DNA of 41,890 bases from Mariniphaga sp964398855 (GTDB taxonomy: Bacteria > Bacteroidota > Bacteroidia > Bacteroidales > Prolixibacteraceae). The translations under genes were made by a program, and so were the position numbers. A model generated the notes under the pieces. That model searched no databases and was not told the DNA's origin. It saw only the letters and a program-made list of their open reading frames with translations. The stretch spans positions 1 to 41,890 of the forward strand of contig CAYNOQ010000014.1 of the NCBI GenBank assembly GCA_964398855.1, given 5' to 3'. This document shows, piece after piece, positions 15,397 through 24,507 of this stretch (position 1 is its first letter; the number at the start of each line of letters is the position of its first letter).

Positions 15397-16621
15397 TCAG
15401 TTTATTTTGTAAATTTTCATCTATTGTTTCCAGAAATTCTTCTGTTGTCAGATAGTGATCTTCTTTCAGCGCTTTTCCATGAATGATAAGCGCCAGGTCT
15501 TTGGTCATTTTTCCCGATTCCACGGTTTCGATGCAAACCTGCTCAAGTGCGTTGGCAAAATCCATCAGTTCCCGGTTTCCGTCTAATTTTCCGCGGAATT
15601 CCAGTCCGCGTGTCCATGCAAAAATAGAAGCGATAGGATTGGTTGAAGTGGGATTTCCCTGCTGGTGCTGCCTGTAGTGGCGGGTAACGGTTCCGTGTGC
15701 CGCTTCGGCTTCCATGGTTTTTCCGTCTGGCGTAACCAGAGTTGAAGTCATCAGCCCCAAAGAGCCAAATCCCTGAGCCACAGTGTCGCTCTGTACATCG
15801 CCATCGTAGTTTTTACATGCCCACACAAAGCCGCCATCCCATTTCAGAGCTGCTGCAACCATGTCGTCAATCAGCCGGTGCTCGTAGGTTATACCAAGCT
15901 CTTCAAATTTCTCCCTGTATTCGTTTTCATATACTTCCTGAAAAATATCTTTGAAACGACCGTCATATTTTTTCAGAATTGTGTTTTTTGTGGACATATA
16001 AAGGGGCCATTTTTTCATCACTGCCTGATTCATGCAGGAGCGGGCAAATCCATAGATGGATTCGTCAATATTATACATTGCCATTGCCACGCCGTCTCCG
16101 TTGAAATGATACACTTCGTGTGAAACCGGCTCACTGCCGTCATCCGGGGTGAATGTAATGGTGAGTTTACCACTCCCTTTAGTAACAAAGTCGGTTGCTT
16201 TGTACTGGTCGCCAAAAGCATGACGCCCGATACAGATGGGCTTTTGCCAGCCGGGCACTAACCGCGGGACATTCCTGATTAAAATCGGTTCCCGGAAAAC
16301 GGTACCTCCCAAAATGTTGCGGATGGTTCCATTTGGCGATTTCCACATCTGTTTCAAACCAAACTCCTCAACCCGCGCTTCATCGGGGGTAATGGTTGCA
16401 CACTTTACGCCAACGCCATATTTTTTTATGGCATTTGCAGCGTCAACGGTAACCTGATCGTTGGTAGCATCCCGGTTTTCGATGCCTAAATCAAAATATT
16501 TCAACTCTATGTCCAAATGGGGCAAAATCAGTTTTTCTTTAATAAATCCCCAGATGACCCGTGTCATTTCATCGCCGTCAAGCTCAACCACAGGGTTTTG
16601 TACTTTAATTTTTTCAGCCAT
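15389..16621 (-). CDS. Isocitrate dehydrogenase, eukaryotic type, NADP-dependent
   Basis: The 410-residue protein belongs to the IDH1/IDH2-like family, distinct from E. coli Icd. Visible signatures are the N-terminal VELDGDEMTRVIW, the isocitrate-binding region KSPNGTIRNILGGTVFREPI and KWDGGFVWACKNYDGDVQSD, and the NADP 2'-phosphate motif HGTVTRHYR. It therefore should make NADPH while oxidising isocitrate. The gene begins 5 bases after the first citrate synthase and overlaps the next IDH gene by 8 bases. Having both IDH families side by side, with opposite cofactor signatures, is the odd feature here. Confidence 0.95.
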   Translation of the reverse strand: MAEKIKVQNPVVELDGDEMTRVIWGFIKEKLILPHLDIELKYFDLGIENRDATNDQVTVDAANAIKKYGVGVKCATITPDEARVEEFGLKQMWKSPNGTIRNILGGTVFREPILIRNVPRLVPGWQKPICIGRHAFGDQYKATDFVTKGSGKLTITFTPDDGSEPVSHEVYHFNGDGVAMAMYNIDESIYGFARSCMNQAVMKKWPLYMSTKNTILKKYDGRFKDIFQEVYENEYREKFEELGITYEHRLIDDMVAAALKWDGGFVWACKNYDGDVQSDTVAQGFGSLGLMTSTLVTPDGKTMEAEAAHGTVTRHYRQHQQGNPTSTNPIASIFAWTRGLEFRGKLDGNRELMDFANALEQVCIETVESGKMTKDLALIIHGKALKEDHYLTTEEFLETIDENLQNKLNA

Positions 16622-16626
16622 TTTAT

Positions 16627-17982
16627 TTATCTTTCTATCATTGGTATAAAGGGTTGCAACTCACGGACATTTTTGTATGCGGGACGGATAATCCGCTTGC
16701 TGGTGAAGTTCAGTTCTTCAATGCGGTGGGCTGTCCAGCCCACAATACGTGCCATGGCAAACAGCGGGGTGAAAACCTCTTCGGGAAGACCGATGGCATC
16801 ATAAACAAAGCCGGAATAGTAATCCACATTGATGCAGGTTCGTTTTTTGGCTCCCTGTTTTTTGAAGTCCAAGAATACCTCTACTGCACGTTCTTCAACA
16901 AGTTCCATGAAATTAAACTCATCCTCGCGCCCTTTCTCTTTTGCTAATTCGCGCGCCATATCTTTGAGCAGACCTGCACGCGGGTCGCTGACCGTATAAA
17001 CTGCATGTCCGATTCCATAAATCAGTCCGGTTTTGTCGTAAGCCTTTTTTTTCAGAATTTTCAGCAGATAATCATCCACTTCGCCGGCATCTTTCCAGTT
17101 TTTAATGTTCTTTTTCATATCCTCCAGCATTCCCTTCACCTTCATGTTTGCGCCCCCGTGAAGCGGTCCCTTCAGCGAGCCGATACCTGCGGCAATTGCC
17201 GAGTAGGTGTCGGTTTCGGTTGAGCTGGTCACCCTCACGGAAAAGGTGGAGTTGTTTCCTCCGCCATGTTCGGCATGAAGAATGAGCGCCAGATCGAGAA
17301 TTTTCACGTCAAGCTCCGTATAGCTGTTGTAGCCTTTCATCATAAACAGAAAGTTCTCTGCTACAGACCAGTCCTCATGCGGATGACGGATATGCAGCGA
17401 GCGCCCCATCTGGTTGTGGCGGAGAACCTGATAGGCGAGGGCAATGATTGAAGGGAACTTGGCAATCAGGTTAATGGATTGTTTGATAAGATTATCAGGC
17501 GAAATATTATCGGGGTCTTCATCAAAGGTGTATAGTTCCAGAACGCTTCGCGCCAGAATATTCATAATGTTTTTGCCTTTTAGTGACAAAATACTCATAG
17601 TAGCCGTGTGGTTTAGCGGAGTAGTGCGGGAAATCAGGCTAATATAGGCATCAAGTTCTTCTTTGTCGGGCAGCCTGCCGGAAAGAAGCAGATATGCTGT
17701 CTCCTCAAATCCTAACCGGTCTTCTGACTGAATGCCGTGCACCAGCTCCTCCACATCAATGCCGCGATAGTATAGCTTCCCCGGAATCGGCTTCAGTGTT
17801 CCGTCTGTCTGTCGCTCGTAGCCAACCACATCACCCACGCGGGTAAGCCCGGCAAGCACACCGGAATGATCTTCATTCCGAAGTCCGCGCTTCACTCCCA
17901 TCTGGGGGAAAAGTTCTTTGTCAATATTGCTGGTCATCGAAATGGAATCCGATAACACTTTGATTAATTGTTTGCTATCCAT
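16627..17982 (-). CDS. gltA: Citrate synthase (451 aa, anaerobe type)
   Basis: The family's catalytic residues are present: His in GPLHGGANMKV, His in GIGHAVYTVSDPRA and Asp in NVDYYSGFVYDAIG. The long N-terminal extension and motifs such as GKLYYRGIDVEELV resemble the citrate synthases of Bacteroides and clostridia rather than the mitochondrial type at 12776-14104. It opens the four-gene CS-IDH-IDH-CS operon, starting at ATG 17982. No clean TAnnTTTG box is seen upstream, so the promoter is uncertain. No aconitase gene is in the window. Confidence 0.93.
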   Translation of the reverse strand: MDSKQLIKVLSDSISMTSNIDKELFPQMGVKRGLRNEDHSGVLAGLTRVGDVVGYERQTDGTLKPIPGKLYYRGIDVEELVHGIQSEDRLGFEETAYLLLSGRLPDKEELDAYISLISRTTPLNHTATMSILSLKGKNIMNILARSVLELYTFDEDPDNISPDNLIKQSINLIAKFPSIIALAYQVLRHNQMGRSLHIRHPHEDWSVAENFLFMMKGYNSYTELDVKILDLALILHAEHGGGNNSTFSVRVTSSTETDTYSAIAAGIGSLKGPLHGGANMKVKGMLEDMKKNIKNWKDAGEVDDYLLKILKKKAYDKTGLIYGIGHAVYTVSDPRAGLLKDMARELAKEKGREDEFNFMELVEERAVEVFLDFKKQGAKKRTCINVDYYSGFVYDAIGLPEEVFTPLFAMARIVGWTAHRIEELNFTSKRIIRPAYKNVRELQPFIPMIER

Positions 17983-18345
17983 TAAAATGTTCTTTAAGTG
18001 TTAAAATAATTAATGATTTTTTTTGTGCTCACCGCTGGAAATGTAACACTATTTATCATGCCTTTGTTTAACAAAATTTTACTTTAAATGTGAATTTCAG
18101 CTATTTAGTCCGAAATGCTTTGGTTATTCGAAAAAACAGCGATACTCCGCGTCTCGGTTCAAAGATTTTTGTCTGAAAACCATGTTTTTTGATTTCAAAA
18201 GTAATAAAATTTGTCAAATAAAACCCGGAAGAAGAGCAGGAGTGTTTTTATGTTGTAAACCTGTTGAAAGACAATTTGGGAAGGATTTCCGGAAATGATT
18301 TTTTGGGAACAAAAGGTTGGAAAAAGGAACGTATCTATAAAAAGC

Positions 18346-18371
18346 AAGGATGGGTTCAACAACCCATCCTT
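18346..18371 (-). terminator. Terminator after tonB-like gene, within a long gap
   Basis: A perfect 11-bp stem, aaggatgggtt (18346-18356) with aacccatcctt (18361-18371) and a 4-base loop, is followed on the minus strand by a short T run. It lies in the 520-base gap 17983-18502. Plus-strand DNA after it reads taactaacctaactaaacc and then a short frame, MKINVWQI, at 18411-18437. I see no gene in the gap. Confidence 0.6.
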
Positions 18372-18502
18372 TTCTCATTAAACTAACTAACCTAACTAAA
18401 CCTAAACTTATGAAAATAAACGTATGGCAAATATAAGGACAGAAAAATTCGAATTCAACCCCTAAACTGTTAAATCATGTTAAATGATTGTGTTTGTTTA
18501 CT

Positions 18503-19243
18503 TTATTGTGCAATGAAAGTGTAGTGAATGGTTCCTTTTTGTGGATTTGGAGCATTTGGGTCGGCATTAAAAACAGTTCGCGAAGCGGCAGCTTTTGCGT
18601 AGATGTAAATCTGCTCATCCCGGATAGAAGGATTTGAACGCGGAGTTGCCTGAGTCACCCGCCCGTTTCTGTCAACGCTGATGTCAACAACAACCAGACC
18701 GCCGCTCTGTGCAAGATAAACAGGAATGGGTAATCTCAGATGGTAACGGTTTTCAAGATAATAAACAATGTTGCTTTCACCGGAATAGAGTTCATTTTCA
18801 ATCTCCTCACGGGTCATCCCCTCGGTAGTTTTCTCGGGCATTTTAATATCTTCAAGATTTACGGTTTCTTTGGAAAGCTGGTTGTTTACATTAGCCACAA
18901 GCTGCCTTGCAGCTTCCACTTCGCTCATGTAATCCTCATCAAAAAACTCTTTCCCCTGCGCCAGTCGGTTTGATGCAATATTTGTTCTGCTGCTTTGCGT
19001 CTGTGAAAGCTGCGCCGACGCTTCATTGGGCATTGGCGGCTGATCGTCTTCCTGCTGTTCGGGAATTTCTTCTTCAATTTCAGTAAGAATGTCGGGGAAC
19101 TCGATGAGCAGTTCATCTTCTCTTGCCTTCCCCTTCATATCCACATCAGCCAGAAGAAAAAAGGAGAACAGCAAAATATGAAAAACCAGGGTTCCCATCA
19201 CCCCGTAAATATGTCGCTTATATATTTTGTAAATTTTGCTCAC
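18503..19243 (-). CDS. TonB-family energy transducer
   Basis: The 246-residue protein has the TonB layout. A cytoplasmic basic start (MSKIYKIYKRH) and one membrane helix (about 13-32) are followed by an acidic/Gln-rich periplasmic spacer (EIEEEIPEQQEDDQPPMP). The C-terminal TonB domain (about 165-246) has GGLVVVDISVDRNGRVTQATPRSNP and ends FIAQ. It would carry proton-motive energy to outer-membrane transporters. It is transcribed away from the Omp85-like gene. No exbB or exbD is adjacent. Confidence 0.8.
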   Translation of the reverse strand: MSKIYKIYKRHIYGVMGTLVFHILLFSFFLLADVDMKGKAREDELLIEFPDILTEIEEEIPEQQEDDQPPMPNEASAQLSQTQSSRTNIASNRLAQGKEFFDEDYMSEVEAARQLVANVNNQLSKETVNLEDIKMPEKTTEGMTREEIENELYSGESNIVYYLENRYHLRLPIPVYLAQSGGLVVVDISVDRNGRVTQATPRSNPSIRDEQIYIYAKAAASRTVFNADPNAPNPQKGTIHYTFIAQ

Positions 19244-19431
19244 AACACAAAAATATAAATTTAACGCTTTGCAGACGGCTGAATTGCAAAAGAAGTGAAC
19301 AACCGGTAATTCCCCAATTTTGAAGTTTAACGAAAATTAACACGGGTTATTTCAATGGAAATTTTTAATAGTTTCTATTTTCCTGAACAAATTCTATTTT
19401 TACCTTTTAAAAAGTATAGCAAAATCGGTTT

Positions 19432-21294
19432 ATGCTCTATAAATTGCATTTGACAGTCAGTTTGCAGATTCTGTTGGTTTTGATGCTGCTCCTCATTTCT
19501 CTTGACTCCGGAGCACAGTCAGACCGGCAGGATACGCTGCATCTGATGAGAAAATATCCCAGCAAAAGCGAGCAGTTTTATGATAGTCTCGAACACAGGG
19601 CAAAGGAGAAGGCGTTGACGCGCATTCTTTACGATTTTTTGGTTTCGCCCCCCCGTCCGTTTGTGGACAGGGAAGCGCTTTCCAAAGAGTATTACAGTGA
19701 GTTTGAAGACAAAATAATTTCTGAAATCTCTATTCAGCCGCTGGAAGTTTTCGGTCCCACGTTTGACGATACTACCCGAAAAGCGTCATCTATTATTGAA
19801 AAAACAGCGAATGCCCTCCACTCCAGATCCAATTTGAATACCATCAGAAGAATGCTCATGTTTAAAACCGGCAGTCCGGTCGATGCCGAGCTGATGTATG
19901 AAAACGAACGCATCATCCGTGCGCTGCCTTACATTAAGGATGTCCGGTTTGTGATTGAAAATGATACGATTAACGAAAATTTAGTCAGAGTGCATGTTTT
20001 GACCAAGGATCGTTTTTCATTTGGGGTTACGGGCGGCGTGGAGGCTGAAAATTCAGCCGCTCTCGAAATGTATAATCAGAATATTTTTGGCGTGGGGCAC
20101 GAAATTTCCTTTCGTTTTGTGGGGCATCTGAACCGGCAGCCCTACGCCGGGGTGGAGACGTTTTATAAAATAAACAATCTCCGCGGAAAGTTTATCGACA
20201 TATCTGCCGGCTACATGAACACTTTCAGACGGGAAGGCATGAGCTTCATTTTGGATAAACCATTCGTTACACCATCCATAAAATGGGGCTACGGCGGACT
20301 GGCACAACGGTTCTACCGGACAGACAGAATTTTTGACAACGAACCGCTGTCGAAAGATATCATTCCTCTGGATTTGTCTTTTTTTAATCTCTGGGGCGGC
20401 AGAAGTTTTCAGATAAAACCCGACCATTACAACAACTCGCAGATGGTACTAAGTACCGGCATATACAGTCGATCCTATTTTCAACGTCCCGATTTTTCAA
20501 TGGAGGAAGGACAATATTTTTCAAACAGTACATTTTATCTCTTGGGAATAACATTTACACAGCGAAGGTTTATGCAGGACCAGCTGATTTACAGTTATGG
20601 CATAACTGAGGATATTCCCGAAGGTTTCAAAAATGAAATTGTTTATGGTTTTGATGCCAATGAGTTTGGCGACAGGCACTATGCACATCTCTACCTGTCG
20701 AACGGCAACCTGTTGGTGAGAAGGCCGGGCTATCTCTATCTTGCTGCAGGAATAGGAGGCTATTTCAAAAATAATGACTATGAACAGGGGCAGATCCAGG
20801 GGAGCATGAATTATATTTCAAGACAGGTTAATGCCGGCAGGAAAAGATTCAGACTGTTTGTCAGAGGAAATTATACGCTTGGCATCCGGCGTTTTGAAAT
20901 CGAAAACCTGACTCTCTCGCGAAATGATCATATTCGCGGATTTTCCAGCAAGGAAGCGACAGGAAAACAGCGGCTTAGTCTTGATGTGGAATACGTGCTG
21001 TTCCTGCGACAGGAGCTGTATAAATTTAATGTCGCAATTTACGGCTTTGGCGATGTAGGCATCATCGGCTCAAACAAGCAGCTGATTTTCACTGAAAATT
21101 ACTACACCGGATTGGGCTTTGGTTTGAGGGTGCACAACGAAAACCTGGTTTTTAAAACATTTCATTTCCGGCTGGCTTTCTATCCCTTTTCCCCTTCAGA
21201 CATGAGATTCACAAGAGCTATTTTAGAAGAACAGCTGAAGAAAAAGTTCTACAGCTTTGAGCCTATGCCACCGCAACCACTACGGTTTGAGTAG
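19432..21294 (+). CDS. Omp85/BamA-like outer-membrane protein
   Basis: The 620-residue protein has a signal peptide ending near SGAQS (about residue 29). A POTRA-like segment follows (about 90-195), with FKTGSPVDAELMYENERIIRALPYIKDVRF. The remainder is beta-strand rich, as in a 16-strand barrel, ending with RFTRAILEEQLKKKF. This matches the short Omp85-like proteins of Bacteroidota, which may help with outer-membrane protein or lipid export. It is far shorter than BamA and has fewer POTRA domains. It stands alone between the TonB gene and a repeat-rich intergenic region. Confidence 0.75.
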   Translation: MLYKLHLTVSLQILLVLMLLLISLDSGAQSDRQDTLHLMRKYPSKSEQFYDSLEHRAKEKALTRILYDFLVSPPRPFVDREALSKEYYSEFEDKIISEISIQPLEVFGPTFDDTTRKASSIIEKTANALHSRSNLNTIRRMLMFKTGSPVDAELMYENERIIRALPYIKDVRFVIENDTINENLVRVHVLTKDRFSFGVTGGVEAENSAALEMYNQNIFGVGHEISFRFVGHLNRQPYAGVETFYKINNLRGKFIDISAGYMNTFRREGMSFILDKPFVTPSIKWGYGGLAQRFYRTDRIFDNEPLSKDIIPLDLSFFNLWGGRSFQIKPDHYNNSQMVLSTGIYSRSYFQRPDFSMEEGQYFSNSTFYLLGITFTQRRFMQDQLIYSYGITEDIPEGFKNEIVYGFDANEFGDRHYAHLYLSNGNLLVRRPGYLYLAAGIGGYFKNNDYEQGQIQGSMNYISRQVNAGRKRFRLFVRGNYTLGIRRFEIENLTLSRNDHIRGFSSKEATGKQRLSLDVEYVLFLRQELYKFNVAIYGFGDVGIIGSNKQLIFTENYYTGLGFGLRVHNENLVFKTFHFRLAFYPFSPSDMRFTRAILEEQLKKKFYSFEPMPPQPLRFE

Positions 21295-21340
21295 GAAGGG
21301 AGTAGAATGGGGATTTTGCACTGCGGGACATTTCTTGTGT

Positions 21341-21435
21341 AATTTGCCTCCCGCTGATTTCGCTGATTTTCGCTGATTCATAATCCGTAAATATCCGCGT
21401 TGAGCTTGCTCATCCGTGTCATCAGTGTTCCATTT
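21341..21435. repeat. Degenerate tandem repeat of cgctgatt type
   Basis: Repeats of cgctgatt (ccgctgattt, cgctgatttt, cgctgattca) run into a section reading tatccgcg and ccgtgtcatcagtgttcc. Such short-period runs occur between genes in many Bacteroidota. No gene is present. It lies directly before the heptamer array. Confidence 0.5.
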
Positions 21436-21442
21436 TTGTTGA

Positions 21443-21560
21443 AACCCGGAACCCGGAACTTGGAACTCGGAACCCGGAACTTGGAACTCGGAACCCGGAA
21501 CTTGGAACTCGGAACCCGGAACTTGGAACCCGGAACCCGGAACTTGGAACCCGGAACTTC
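21443..21560. repeat. Heptamer tandem array AACccGG/AACttGG/AACtcGG
   Basis: About sixteen 7-bp units, aacccgg, aacttgg or aactcgg, run without gaps. Three copies of the 21-bp triplet aacccgg-aacttgg-aactcgg begin at 21450, 21471 and 21492. The array opens reading frames in several frames that encode GSxFQVPGS-like repeats, which I do not regard as genes. It is not a CRISPR because there are no spacers. Confidence 0.9.
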
Positions 21561-21686
21561 TTTTCTGCAAGCATGATTGGTGTAACCATTCATTTTAGAT
21601 ATTTGTGAACTGAACATCTTAAAATATAATATAAGCAGTTCATAAAATACACCAGAAAGACTGACTCCACATAAAATTCACAGCGC

Positions 21687-22391
21687 CTATCTGATTTTTT
21701 CCAGATAGAGTTTTCTGATTTTGCCCAGATATTCAGCATCGGTTCTGTTGGAGTGGATACGCACAAATTCGGTGAGTTTGCCGTCTTTGAAAAATGAACC
21801 GGAAGCGGCGTCAAATTCGTGACCTTCCCAGTTGTATCTCACATCCATCGTCACCTTCACAAACACGGAAGGTCTTAGATAGTTGGGGATTTCGATATAG
21901 CCGAAACATTCATCTTTTTCCTCCACATAAATTCCTTCTGCCAGTTTTTCAAGCTCCATGAATTTCACAATTTTCACTTCAGCTTCAAGCTTTCCCCTGA
22001 TTTTCTTATTCATCAAAAAACCGACATTCTGCTTAATATAGGCTTCCTGAATTTTTACAACCATGTCAATTTCAGAAAGATGCCGCAATCGGATAACGTT
22101 AAGCAGTTGCGAACCCAGATTGATGTATCCCTTTCCGCCGTCAAAATTCCAGTTATACTCCTTTTCAATGTTCTGGGTAGCGCGCAAAATTTCTTCCAAT
22201 GGGTATTGTTTGTCGAGCACCAGATAGAGATAGATCGGATGCGGCTTGGTGGGCGCTTCGTGGTAGTAGCCCGGAAACTGGTTCAGCGCTTCAAAAACCA
22301 GACTGTTTTCCAGCACTTTTTCTTCCACCGGAATAATGGTGACAAGTTTCGATAAATTGGTGAAAACTTCAAATTTTTTGTTCTGTTCCAT
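21687..22391 (-). CDS. Hypothetical protein (234 aa)
   Basis: The protein is soluble with no signal peptide or membrane segment. It is rich in Lys/Glu and mixed alpha/beta, for example GYYHEAPTKPHPIYLYLVLDKQYPLEEIL and FGYIEIPNYLRPSVFVKVTMDVRYNW. No family is recognised. It is divergent from the YgjP-like gene, with 32 bases between the starts, so the two may share a control region. The ATG at 22391 is the natural start. Confidence 0.65.
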   Translation of the reverse strand: MEQNKKFEVFTNLSKLVTIIPVEEKVLENSLVFEALNQFPGYYHEAPTKPHPIYLYLVLDKQYPLEEILRATQNIEKEYNWNFDGGKGYINLGSQLLNVIRLRHLSEIDMVVKIQEAYIKQNVGFLMNKKIRGKLEAEVKIVKFMELEKLAEGIYVEEKDECFGYIEIPNYLRPSVFVKVTMDVRYNWEGHEFDAASGSFFKDGKLTEFVRIHSNRTDAEYLGKIRKLYLEKIR

Positions 22392-22423
22392 AATGTGGTA
22401 TCTTTGGTCTAATTATTAAACGC

Positions 22424-23122
22424 ATGGCAAGCAAAGTAGTTTATTTTAAAAGTATCGGTGAAGTAACTTTTTTTCGCAACAGGCGTTCTAAAAGTATAAA
22501 AATTACTATTAAACCCGACAATTCGGTGCTGATTTCTTATCCTTTTTTTATTTCAGAAAAGGAAGTCATGGGTTATTTAGCTGAAAATGAGCCATGGATA
22601 AAAGAGCGGCAGTTTGCAATATCCTTGATGAGACGAAGATACAAAGCAGGGGATGTGATAGAAACCAAATTCTATAAAATTGAATTGCGTACAGGTCCTG
22701 AATTGAAGGCTAAATCTTCACACTCAACAATCCAGCTTTTTTATCCCGATTTCAGCACTGAGCAGGGGCATAAAGTTCTGGAAGATTTCATGGAAAAGAT
22801 ATATCTCGTTGAAGCCTGGTTAATTTTGCCTCCCCGGTTGGAAGAGCTTGCCAGTCAACACGGATTTCGGTACAATAAAGTCACCATCCGGGATAACAGG
22901 CGCAACTGGGGGAGCTGCTCTTCTGCCAACAACATCAGCCTGAATATGCAAATGATGAAGCTACCGGACGAGCTTATCGATTATATTTTACTGCACGAGT
23001 TGGTGCACACGGAAATCAAGGACCACAGCGCGCGATTCTGGAAAAAATTAGATGAATGTACAGGATTTCGTGCCCGCGAACTGGCTCAGGAGGTAAAAAA
23101 ATATTCAACTTACACTTTATGA
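22424..23122 (+). CDS. YgjP/SprT-like M48-type metallopeptidase
   Basis: The 232-residue protein has the zinc motif HELVH at 191-195 and the WGSCSS block at 162-167, which together mark the YgjP-like (DUF45, WLM-related) metallopeptidase family. The N-terminal part is the usual basic beta-rich segment. The gene overlaps nothing and runs directly into the dGTPase gene, whose ATG follows one base after its stop, so the two are probably cotranscribed. Its substrate is not known. Confidence 0.82.
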   Translation: MASKVVYFKSIGEVTFFRNRRSKSIKITIKPDNSVLISYPFFISEKEVMGYLAENEPWIKERQFAISLMRRRYKAGDVIETKFYKIELRTGPELKAKSSHSTIQLFYPDFSTEQGHKVLEDFMEKIYLVEAWLILPPRLEELASQHGFRYNKVTIRDNRRNWGSCSSANNISLNMQMMKLPDELIDYILLHELVHTEIKDHSARFWKKLDECTGFRARELAQEVKKYSTYTL

Positions 23123-23123
23123 A

Positions 23124-24458
23124 ATGAATTGGAACGAATTACTCACAACCCGGCGGCTTGGCATGGAAACCCGGAAACCTGCCGGGCAGACAAAAGACCG
23201 CACACAGTTCCAGCGCGATTATGACCGCATCATTTTTTCGTCGCCATTTCGCAGAATGCAGAATAAAACACAGGTTTTCCCGCTTCCCGAACATGTTTTT
23301 GTGCATAACCGGCTCACCCATAGTCTTGAAGTGGCAAGCGTGGGCAGGTCGTTAGGGAATTTAGTTGCCGAAAGCGTGTTTACCGAAAATCCAAATGATT
23401 CTTTGGCTCAGGAGATCGGAACGATTGTCTCAACAGCTTGCCTGGCTCACGATATGGGAAATCCGCCATTCGGGCACTCGGGCGAATCTGCAATTTCGGA
23501 GTTTTTTCAAAACAGTGCAGGCAAAGAATTTCAAAATAAGCTCACCCCGCAGCAATGGACTGATTTTATCCGTTTTGACGGAAATGCGAATGCATTTCGG
23601 ATTCTTACCCATCAGTTTACCGGAAAGCGTTTGGGTGGATTTGCCCTGACCTACCCCACATTAGCCAGTATTGTGAAATATCCGTATGAATCTTCGCTGG
23701 CAACCCGGCAGAAATTTGGCTTTTTTCAGTCTGAAAAAGAAAATTTTAAAGCGATAGCTGAAAAGCTGAAAATTCCCCAAAAAGATGAAGAATTTCTCTC
23801 TTTTGCACGCTATCCGCTTGTTTATCTGGTAGAAGCAGCCGACGATATTTGCTATCAGATTATGGACCTGGAAGATGCCTATAAACTCAACATTTTGTCT
23901 TATGACCGGATAAAGGAGCTGTTTTTAAGTTTCTATGATGCGGATGAAGATAAAAACGTGATGAAAAGTATTGATGAAACGCTGCAACGGGTTTCCGACA
24001 AAAATGAGCAGATCAGCTACCTGCGCGCCGGAGTTATCGGAAAGCTGATTCACGAAAGCCTGCGTGTTTTCAATGAAAATCGTGAAGCGATATTGAATGG
24101 AAATTTCAACGGGAGCCTGATTGGTTCGCTTCAAAATCCGCAGATGACAGCCATGAAAGCTGTGAAAAAAGTTTCTGCAGAAGAAATTTACGCCCACCGT
24201 TCGGTAGTTGAAATTGAGATTGCCGGATTCAAAATTATCGGCACACTGCTGGAAGAGTTTGTAGGCGCAGTGGTTGATCCGGAAAACAGCTACAACCGGA
24301 AAATCATATCACTGCTGCCGCAACAGTATAAACCCCAAAGCGATAGCCTTTATCATAAAATACAGTCGGCAGTGGATTTTATTTCGGGAATGACCGATGT
24401 TTTTGCACTCGATCTCTACCGGAAAATTAAGGGAATCAGCCTGCCGGGGGTTGTCTGA
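23124..24458 (+). CDS. dgt: Deoxyguanosinetriphosphate triphosphohydrolase
   Basis: The 444-residue HD-domain protein hydrolyses dGTP (often any dNTP) to the nucleoside and tripolyphosphate. The metal-site motifs are NRLTHSLEV (His66) and CLAHDMGNPPFGHSGE (His109, Asp110), with the later YLVEAADDICYQIMDLED contributing the last Asp. Length and motif order match the dGTPase type-3 family. It follows the YgjP-like gene by one base. Confidence 0.93.
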   Translation: MNWNELLTTRRLGMETRKPAGQTKDRTQFQRDYDRIIFSSPFRRMQNKTQVFPLPEHVFVHNRLTHSLEVASVGRSLGNLVAESVFTENPNDSLAQEIGTIVSTACLAHDMGNPPFGHSGESAISEFFQNSAGKEFQNKLTPQQWTDFIRFDGNANAFRILTHQFTGKRLGGFALTYPTLASIVKYPYESSLATRQKFGFFQSEKENFKAIAEKLKIPQKDEEFLSFARYPLVYLVEAADDICYQIMDLEDAYKLNILSYDRIKELFLSFYDADEDKNVMKSIDETLQRVSDKNEQISYLRAGVIGKLIHESLRVFNENREAILNGNFNGSLIGSLQNPQMTAMKAVKKVSAEEIYAHRSVVEIEIAGFKIIGTLLEEFVGAVVDPENSYNRKIISLLPQQYKPQSDSLYHKIQSAVDFISGMTDVFALDLYRKIKGISLPGVV

Positions 24459-24507
24459 AAGCGGAATATGGGAAAGTGATTAAATTTGCAATTTTAAATT
24501 TTTTGAA

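Noticed and set aside
21443..21560. Possible CRISPR array
   Set aside because: Units are contiguous 7-mers without unique spacers, and no cas genes are present.
21378..21617. Two overlapping frames encoding GSxFQVPGS-like repeats
   Set aside because: They are translations of the heptamer tandem array, which is open in several frames; no start signal or family supports them.
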